Assembly (NCBI RefSeq): GCF_036711975.1
Contig: NW_027248940.1
Location: 4,836,001-4,900,000, forward strand
Length of the DNA: 64,000 bases
Direction of reading: 5' to 3'
Origin: Onthophagus taurus
Lineage: Eukaryota; Arthropoda; Insecta; Coleoptera; Scarabaeidae
Shown: piece after piece, positions 57,178 to 64,000 of the stretch
Layout of the letters: every line of letters starts with the position of its first letter
Position numbering within the stretch: position 1 is the stretch's first letter
The notes under the pieces: generated by a model
Database searches by the model: none
What the model was told of the DNA's origin: nothing
Seen by the model: only the letters and a program-made list of their open reading frames with translations
Position numbers and translations under genes: made by a program

Positions 57178-57261
57178 CAGGGTGTATCTGAATGACTGCA
57201 ACAAACTTCAAGGGGTGATTCTTTAGTGAATTTTAAGGGTACTTTGATATACGAACCATGG
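57178..57261 (+). mobile_element. Terminal-repeat remnant of the long-TIR family
   Basis: CAGGGTGTATCTGAATGACT to GAACCATGG matches the end of the element at 19419-23984 (right-end version) over 84 bp, then switches abruptly to LINE coding sequence. Confidence 0.85.
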
Positions 57262-59297
57262 AAAATTTGGTGAACCTTGCTCAATTTACTTCTGTTCCTA
57301 TTCCAGTGTGTGCCAAAGGTATACACCCACATTTTGCATTGACGCGTCGGTTTAATAGGGTTAATCTGAGTAGTTTTGTAACAACCCAGAGCACTTTTAA
57401 ATACTTAAACTCCCATCTCAATTTTCAGGCATCTTTTTCGTCATTTTACAGTCACTTCTATAATGGCTTCCAATCCAGCTACCCCTTGAGGAAATCTGTT
57501 ATCAAATCCACCGACAAGGGGTGGATTACGCAGGATATTAGGAGACAGTCTAGCGACCTGAGGAGCCTCCATCACTTATGTAAACTAGTAAGGAATCCGG
57601 CTTTAGATGCGGAATATAAGGATCGGCTGAGATGTCATTTGGGGTCTATTGAGACTGCCAAAAAGATGTACTATAGTAAGCTATGTTCAACAGCAAGCAA
57701 TAAGTCGAAAATAGCATGGGACCTGGCCTGACAGGAGCATTCCTTAGACAAAATTATTACAGCGACTAATACCTTTATAGGTGATAATGGTGCCGAGGTC
57801 TCAGCACCCATTGATATTGCTGAACTTTTTAATGAATTTTTTATCAATTCTGTTGGAAAATTGGTGAGCTGCTCGACTGTAAATGTTTCTGAGGCACTAA
57901 TAAGCATAAAAAATAATGACTGCTCACTTTTTCTAACTCCAGTTACAGCTTCAGAAGTTGCTAACATAATTAAGTCCGTGGCTATCAAGCACTCGAGCGG
58001 TTGTGATGAGATACCTTGTTCCTTGTTGGGCAAGATATCTCACATTGTAACTGATACATTGACAGCTCTCATTAATAAGTCGTTTGTATGCGAGGAATTT
58101 CCGTGTGAGCTCAAGATAGCCTTTATAACCCTCATTTTCAAAAAGGGGCTGTTCCTCCGGCAACTCCGAGCATTTTTTACGCGACTAAATGAATTCGTTA
58201 ACAAGTGTAATATAATTAATAATCATCAGTTTAGCTTCAGAACTGATAAGTCAACTCAGGATGCTGTTTTGGATTTTTATGCATCTGTGGTGGAGGGTCT
58301 GGATGCTCGGTCTGTGTGTTGTGGCCTATTCTTTGACTTGTCTAGAGCGTTTGATACTCTACATCACCAACTACTCTTAGAAAAGTTGAGTCGATATGGT
58401 ATTCGAGGCCCAGTCTTAGCGTGGATTCAAAGTTACCTGTCTGGTAGGCAGCAGCTGGTAAAGTGGTCAAGGAATAATAGTACTGTCTACTCGTCTCTCC
58501 TCCCAGTGCAATATGGAGTCCCTCAGGGGGGCATATTGGGGCCGTTGGTTTTCATTTTGTACATAAACGATGTCCCTTTATCTTGTGCAGATTGTACACA
58601 GGTTTTATTTGCCGATGATCGTTCCGTCGCAATAAAGGCTAAATCAGTTCCGCAGTAGTCAATGAGGATCACTGATGTTGCTCGCGAAATGCTACACTGG
58701 TGTAACGCCAATGGTTTGATATTGAACTGTGGTAAAACGCAACTAACGCAGTTCACCTCAAAATACAATAAACCTGATTTCAGCGTGCTGGGTAAAGTCG
58801 ACGGAACATCGGTTGAATCTGCAGACAATGTGAAATTTCTTGGTATCCAGTTTGATGCACACTTTTCCTGGGATGAGCAGACACGAGTTCTTTTAAAGAA
58901 GCTGTCCTCACTCTCGTTTTTGCTTTTGAAACTTCGGAAGGTACTTGATACCGAAATTGTCAAAACTATTTATTACGGTTTGGTTTATTTCCATCTAAAT
59001 TATGGCATTGTGTGTTGGGGCAATTCTTCGATTTCACAACGGGTGTTTGTGGCCCAGAAGAAAGTCATTAGGTCGATGTTTGATTTGTCTTATAATGAAT
59101 CATGTAAAAAATCATTTCGAAAGAATCGCTTATTAACCATGCCTTGTGTTTATATTCTGCAATCACTTTTATATGTAAAGAAAGACCTTACGGAGTTTGG
59201 TAGGAGTGGTGATATAAATACTCAATACCCCATTAGGCAGGCTGACAATCTGTACATACCGAAATGCCGACTGTCTCTCACCCAAAATAGCCCTTAA
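57262..59297 (+). pseudogene. LINE reverse transcriptase, broken
   Basis: Reads across four disruptions: a stop at 57729 (WDLA, then QEHSLDK continues), loss of the fingers segment after TLIFKKG (~58146), a stop at 58656-58658 and a stop at 59295. Recognisable RT motifs: FDLSRAFDTLHH, YGVPQGGILGP and LFADDRSV, the last being the catalytic FADD box followed by an unusual Arg. The C-terminal region (KFLGIQFD, YYGLVYFHLNYGI) is that of Jockey-superfamily elements. No apurinic endonuclease domain is present in this copy. Defective. Confidence 0.88.
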
Positions 59298-59642
59298 CAT
59301 ATGATGATTCGCTTATACAATCATTTGCCGATAACATTTAAAAGGCTTGATTTCAACCGTTTCAAGTATAAATTGAAAATCTTCCTTATATCCAAATGCT
59401 TTTACTCAGTGGGGGAATATTTACTAAACACGGAATGGGACCACGACGATGACAGAGAATTGCAGTAATTTGTTTTGTTTCCTTTTGTGATTGTTTTGTT
59501 GTATTTTCGCTGTGCATGTTCGCTGTGAGATGACGAAACGTACGTATTGTACTAACTATCTTTTGTAATCATTAGTGTAATGGCAATTTCTGATGCTGTA
59601 CAGCCTATGGAAATAAAGATATTATTATTATTATTATTATTA
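57262..59642 (+). mobile_element. Jockey-like non-LTR retrotransposon, 5'-truncated
   Basis: Starts inside the region between endonuclease and RT, carries the RT and C-terminal region, and ends AAATAAAGATA followed by (TTA)n at 59617-59642. The 5' edge abuts a DNA-transposon end; the 3' edge abuts an inverted endonuclease fragment of another LINE. Confidence 0.88.
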
Positions 59643-59644
59643 CA

Positions 59645-60600
59645 AGGTGTAAACGCGGTTTTAAAATGTTCTGCAAAAGCTTCAGATTTTTCACTATCTG
59701 TATGATACAAGGAATTGTTGTATACTAACGTATTAATGGATACTCTGGAATCTTTTGTACTTGGTTATACGTTTAACTTTAGTCCAAAATGTCCTGCCTT
59801 TGTCGCCTTTTATCTCTGCACAAACTTCAAGCCATTTCTTCAATTGATAATCTTTGACCAACACATGTATCTCTTTATTTAATTGATTGAGATGTCGTTT
59901 CAACAAATCGTCCTTAGTACGTACGTATTTTCTGTAACATCTACATTTATCATGGATCTTATTTAAAATATACCTTGGAAGCACATTTTTATAATATGAT
60001 ACTGTCGATTGTGGTGTGTTTTGTTGAATTTTATTAGTAATATATGTCTGGAATTTCTCTATTATTGGTTCGTCCATATTTAAACCAAAGTGTTCGTCTA
60101 TAAAACTTTCTAAATCTTTATTCAACTCTTCTACATTTGTTCTTCTAATATCGTATTTGATGTTTTTCGTAGTTTCTAATGGCAGAATATTACTAAGAAT
60201 AGAGAATGTAATCTCTAAGTGATCAGAACCCAAATCTCCGGTTATTTCAACTTGTTCAATAATGTTTTTTAAATTGCTTGTATGTAGAATCACATCTGGA
60301 GTTGTATCATTATTCCCTGACATTATAAAAGTAGGTTCAGTATGTCTTTTAATGAAATTAGATGATTCAATAAAGCTATTCATTTGTTTCTTCTTTCTTT
60401 TGTTGATGTTAAAATCTCCAATGATTATAGCATATCTATACTGTGCAGCTTTCACAAAAATGTTGTCTTCAATTATTAGAAATGGGTGAATGTACACAAG
60501 GAAAATGTGCAAGAAGTCATCTTGAAAGGGTATGTAACAGTGTAAACATTCGTTCAGAGGATTATTTATTGCTGGTGGGTTGGCTTTATGCAGTTTAATG
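59645..60600 (-). pseudogene. LINE endonuclease fragment (Jockey-like ORF2 5' part)
   Basis: Minus-strand frame, open from about 60600 to 59733 and continuing in another frame to 59645 (SEKSEAFAEHFKTAFTP). Endonuclease landmarks: AIIIGDFNI, TPDVILHTS and GDLGSDHLEI, with the Asp-His pair that ends apurinic-type LINE endonucleases. The region following is the linker toward RT, cut where the (TTA)n tail of the plus-strand LINE begins at 59642. The N-terminal part of the endonuclease is not seen. Confidence 0.85.
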
Positions 60601-60958
60601 CTAGGTTTTAAAGTAAAGTATTACACCAAATAAAAATAAAATAAAATAATAAAAAAAAAAGAACAAGAACAAGAGAAAAAGAAATAGTGCAATCACGAGG
60701 CAAAGATTCAATCCAAGCCTTGACAATTATTAGAGAGATATGAAATACATCATAATCCTTAGCTCTACAAAAAATAAAAAAAAGAAAGAAAAAATATCTT
60801 AAATAAAGTAAAGAAATATTCGCAGCAAAACTGTGACTCACCGGTCTCTGCCAGAAATAGTAGTCACCTGCTCTCTAAGTAACCGTGCCCTCAAATGTTT
60901 TTTAACACAATTAACACCGAGATTCCTCAACTCGTCACCAATGCTCCCGTATGACTTA
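60601..60958. other. A-rich interval without gene
   Basis: 60630-60700 is a run of AAATAAAATA- and AAGAACAAGA-type simple sequence. Nothing else supported. Confidence 0.5.
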
Positions 60959-60960
60959 TA

Positions 60961-62298
60961 CAGGGTGTCACACAAAAAACGCCCCAACCTATAATTCTGT
61001 TATTTACATTCCGATTTTCATGAGCAAGGCATCAAACGAAATGGTTTGATGAATACTATGATTCATGGTACAAATAAACTTTTTCCAACGCCCTCTTCAG
61101 TTTCAAACGATTATCAACTTTTGATTTTCAAATTGCGCGGTACGTTTTTCTTCACGCTATTGGATAGAGATTCTTTTTCTGAATCCATTGATGTACAATA
61201 TATCCATTTTAAATGTAATTTTAGCAGAAAAAAGACACCTATATATACAGATTGTCACACAAGAATGCCGCAAGCTGTAACTCTGTCATTTACATTCCGA
61301 TTTTCATGAGCGAAATATCAATTGAAAAGGTTTGATAAATACTATGATTCATGGTACAAATAAACTTTTTCCAACGCCCTCTTCAGTTTCAAACGATTAT
61401 CAACTTTTGATTTTCAAATTGCGCGGTACGTTTTTCTTCACGCTATTGGATAGAGATTCTTTTTCTGAATCCTTTAATGTACAACACATCAACATTAATT
61501 GTAATTGTAGCACAGAAAAACATTGAAATAGTTTCCTAACATTCTCTTAAAGTTACTTGTGTTATACTGTAGTGTGCCATGGAATAAATAAAAAAACAAC
61601 TTATAAGTATCATTTACAACTGCTTCGGGCATTGATATAACATTTAATGACTGTTATCAGTTTTGCGTGTTATTTTTTCCATGGCACACTACAGTATTAC
61701 AGAAGTGACCAAGACAATGTTCGGAAAATGTTTTAATTGTTTTTCTCTGCTAAAATTACAATTAATGTTATGTATTGTACATTAATGGGTTCAGAAAAAA
61801 AATATCTATCTAATAACGTGAAGAAAAATATACCGCGCAATTTGAAAATCAAAAGTTGATAATCGCTTAAAATTGAAGAGGGCATTGGAAAAAGTTTATT
61901 TGTAGCATGCATCGTAGCATTCATCAAACCATTTCATTTGATACCTCGTTCATGAAAATCGGATAGTAAATGACAGAGTTACAGCTTGCGGCGTTATTGT
62001 GTGACAACCCGTATATACAGGTGTCTTTTCTCTGCTAAAATTACATTCAAAATGGATGTATTGTACATCAATGGATTTAGAAAAAGAATCTCTATCCAAT
62101 GGCGTGAAGAAAAATATATGGAGCAATTTGAAAAACAAAAGTTAATAATCGCCTGAAATTGAAGATGGCCTTGGAAAAAATTTATTTGTAGCATGAATCA
62201 TAGCATTCATCAAACCATTTCATTTGATACTTCGCTCATGAAGATCAGAATATAAATGACAGAGTTACAGCTTGGGGCGTTTTTTGTGTGACACCTAT
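60961..62298. mobile_element. Palindromic cluster of ~285-bp repeats (foldback-type element)
   Basis: Two direct copies at 60961-61245 and 61248-61515 (each with CATTTACATTCCGATTTTCA and GATTATCAACTTTTGATTTT) face two inverted copies at 61735-62000 and 62005-62298 across a ~220-bp centre. Outer ends are CAGGGTGTCACACAAAAAAC and its complement lacking the last CAG; inner copies begin CAGATTGTCACACAA. TATA lies on the left edge. It looks like a TA-type inverted-repeat element whose ends were duplicated. Confidence 0.8.
61567..61694. mobile_element. Small MITE, 128 bp
   Basis: CTGTAGTGTGCCATGGAA at the left and its exact complement at the right, TA at 61565-61566 and 61695-61696, in the centre of the palindromic cluster. 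Confidence 0.88.
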
Positions 62299-62299
62299 A

Positions 62300-63206
62300 T
62301 ATGAAAAGAAAAAGATCTTTGGAAAAGTGACGTTCTGTGTCGAGGCGGGTCTATGCAGCACCTAAATCTAGTTTCACGATTGTGAATATCGCACCTGAAA
62401 AAAATCTTATTGTACAAATATATAGGGATTTTTAGATACTACTTAGTAATACGTTAGAGTATGAAGTTCTCTTCTTGAGCGCATCGACAACCAGCATGAT
62501 TCAATAAGCCAGTGGGAAATGTGATCGAACTTCCGGATTCCATAAATAAAACGAAGACAGCTATTCGGAACTCTCTGAATCCTCCCCGAGTCATATGAGC
62601 ACACAGCCGGATGATATAAGGGAATCATATAGTTAAACTGAGAAAGAACCAAGGAGTCACATAAAGTTTTTTTTCAACATGATAGGCAAATAGCTTCTAT
62701 GGGGATATAGTAGCCTTAAAGAGTGATACGCTTTCTTGATGTAGTTATTAACTTGACTATGGTATCTAAAACTGTTATCTACAACTAACTCCTTGCCTCA
62801 CTCATAATCGGCCCGGTTATGCCCTCAATCCGAACACACTGTGATCTCCGTCCAAGATAACTGCCAAGCAGAGGAACCGCCGAAGGATCAAGCCCAACAG
62901 AGTGAAGTATCCTAAAAAGGACCGCATGATTCACAGTATCGAACGATTTACTATAGTCTAACAAGGTAAGAACAGTAACTTCACTCTTATCAGTCGCAGG
63001 GATAATGTCATCTGTCACCTTCAGCATTGCAGAGCAACAATCATACCCTCGACGAAACCCAGACTGAGTAGATGATAGAGAGTCAGTATCCGTAATAAAT
63101 TCCGTTAATTGACCTTTCAATGCTCTTTCAAGAACCTTTGATAACATTGGCAGAATACTAATAGGTCTCAGGTCCTTCAAAGCTTTTGGGTTACTACATT
63201 TACGTA
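62300..63206 (-). pseudogene. Second LINE: RT fragment, internally deleted
   Basis: Minus strand. RT fingers and palm: LKDLRPISILPMLSKVLER, STQSGFRRGYDCCSAML, LTLLDYSKSFDTVNH and SYLGRRSQCVRIEG, then the frame stops at 62785, before the catalytic YADD box. After a gap in homology come SLRLL-like and CLRFIYGIRKFDHIS (62443-62652) and, near 62300-62400, CCIDPPRHRT, a LINE C-terminal block. The catalytic segment was deleted. The upstream edge is cut by the element beginning at 63209, whose end adds the spurious MTGLAETP to the frame. Confidence 0.85.
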
Positions 63207-63208
63207 TA

Positions 63209-64000
63209 CAGGGTGTCTCAGCGAGACCGGTCATTAGACGTTTTTGGGGTTCTGGCGAAAATAAAAATTTGAAAATTCAAACTAAATTCTCTTCGACTAA
63301 AATATTTTCAGATTTCTTGCACTTCCGGTTATACCGGAAGTCGCCACCTACTTTATTTTTTAAATGGAACACCCTGTATATTTTTACATATTTGGATTTG
63401 TCTGTTTTCAAGGTTTATAAATAACTTTACTTTTTGCAATTTGATTCGGCCATTTTCGAGTTATTCGAATTTTTCTAGAAAAATCTGCTCCAGCAGACAT
63501 TTGTTCAAAAAATCAGAGAACACTCGATTTTTGAGATATCAATTTAGGATTCAGAACATACTTAAGCAACATGATGGAGCAGTATGTTTTGGTGCTGAGA
63601 ACGACTGTCTAGAACGTTTGGTCACTTTACTATAGCACGTTAACTTTTCAAAACTTGGAAGTACCATAACATCATTTTTTTAAATGGCACCCTCCATATA
63701 TTATTACTTAGTCGTCTTCGGTGTCTCATTCTACATCTTTTATATCCCATATGTCCCATACCTAACATTAATAGTTTGGGAGATAATTATGGATATTTAG
63801 CCTAGTGTGCCATGAAAAACAAGCCTTCTCATTGCTTGTCACTCACTTGTTTACGTCACTTGATGCGAAAGAAAAATCATATCAAGAAAAATACGAAAAT
63901 ATAAAATTGGATGAATTTATTGCTTTTTTAAGTTGTTAATGTAACAACAATTTTATTCTCAACAATATTTCTCTGTTGCACTTTAGCTCTAAAATGCGTT
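63209..64000. mobile_element. Start of a TA-type inverted-repeat transposon
   Basis: CAGGGTGTCTCAGCGAGACC begins after TATA (63205-63208) and interrupts LINE sequence. AAATGGAACACCCTGTATAT at 63362 and AAATGGCACCCTCCATATAT at 63685 are similar to mariner-type ends, suggesting stacked elements. The other end lies outside the window and no coding frame is evident. Confidence 0.55.

Noticed and set aside
61046..62194. Several similar 62-87-codon frames (LFPTPSSVSNDYQLL-like) on both strands
   Set aside because: They come from the four repeat copies in the palindromic cluster, not from a gene family; frames are short and lack starts in context.
62785..63234. Start methionine MTGLAETP for the second LINE
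   Set aside because: Those residues are encoded by the end of the inverted-repeat element beginning at 63209, not by the LINE.
1..64000. tRNA or rRNA genes
   Set aside because: No cloverleaf with conserved A and B boxes and no rRNA-like conserved blocks were recognised on either strand by eye; a covariance search would be needed to exclude degenerate copies.

Overview
The window is AT-rich, intron-containing insect chromosomal DNA. Evidence: an insect-specific 7-transmembrane odorant receptor gene with introns of 56-110 bp, metazoan BORCS5 and THAP-type genes with introns of 52-54 bp, and a repeat load typical of insects (Penelope, DD41D mariners, pogo/Tigger, piggyBac, hAT, Jockey-like LINEs, Gypsy). 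A beetle is a reasonable guess, but the sequence does not prove the order. Only a handful of host genes are present; most of the 64 kb is satellite and nested mobile elements.

Layout. 1-3.1 kb: ~184-bp satellite (array 1). 3.4-4.7 kb: odorant receptor, minus strand. 5.3-14.4 kb: 350-bp dimeric satellite (array 2), split by a Penelope-like element (5992-7998) and a TA-flanked pogo-type element (8974-12189). 14.65-14.93 kb: possible small secreted-peptide gene. 15.9-19.3 kb: decayed inverted paralogue of the odorant receptor with a Tigger transposon in its third intron. 19.4-24.0 kb: long-TIR element with an orphan DDE-like transposase. 24.0-28.4 kb: piggyBac 3' coding remnant cut twice by TA-inserting elements. 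28.5-29.9 kb: DD41D mariner with an intact transposase. 30.9-31.7 kb: BORCS5 gene, minus strand. 32.1-51.2 kb: 350-bp dimeric satellite (array 3) split by a 9960-bp Gypsy-type LTR retrotransposon (34034-43993). 51.3-52.0 kb: three-exon THAP gene, minus strand. 53.6-64 kb: nested mariner, hAT, LINE and MITE wreckage.

The most unusual object is the Gypsy element. Its pol reading frame carries a complete TARG1/OARD1-type macro domain (ADP-ribosyl hydrolase fold) between RNase H and integrase, and both catalytic residues known for human TARG1 are retained. LTRs differing at only about a dozen sites of 788 and a 4-bp target duplication show a recent insertion; one in-frame stop lies in the integrase zinc-binding region. 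Nested junctions elsewhere let insertions be ordered in time by restoring the interrupted target sequence.
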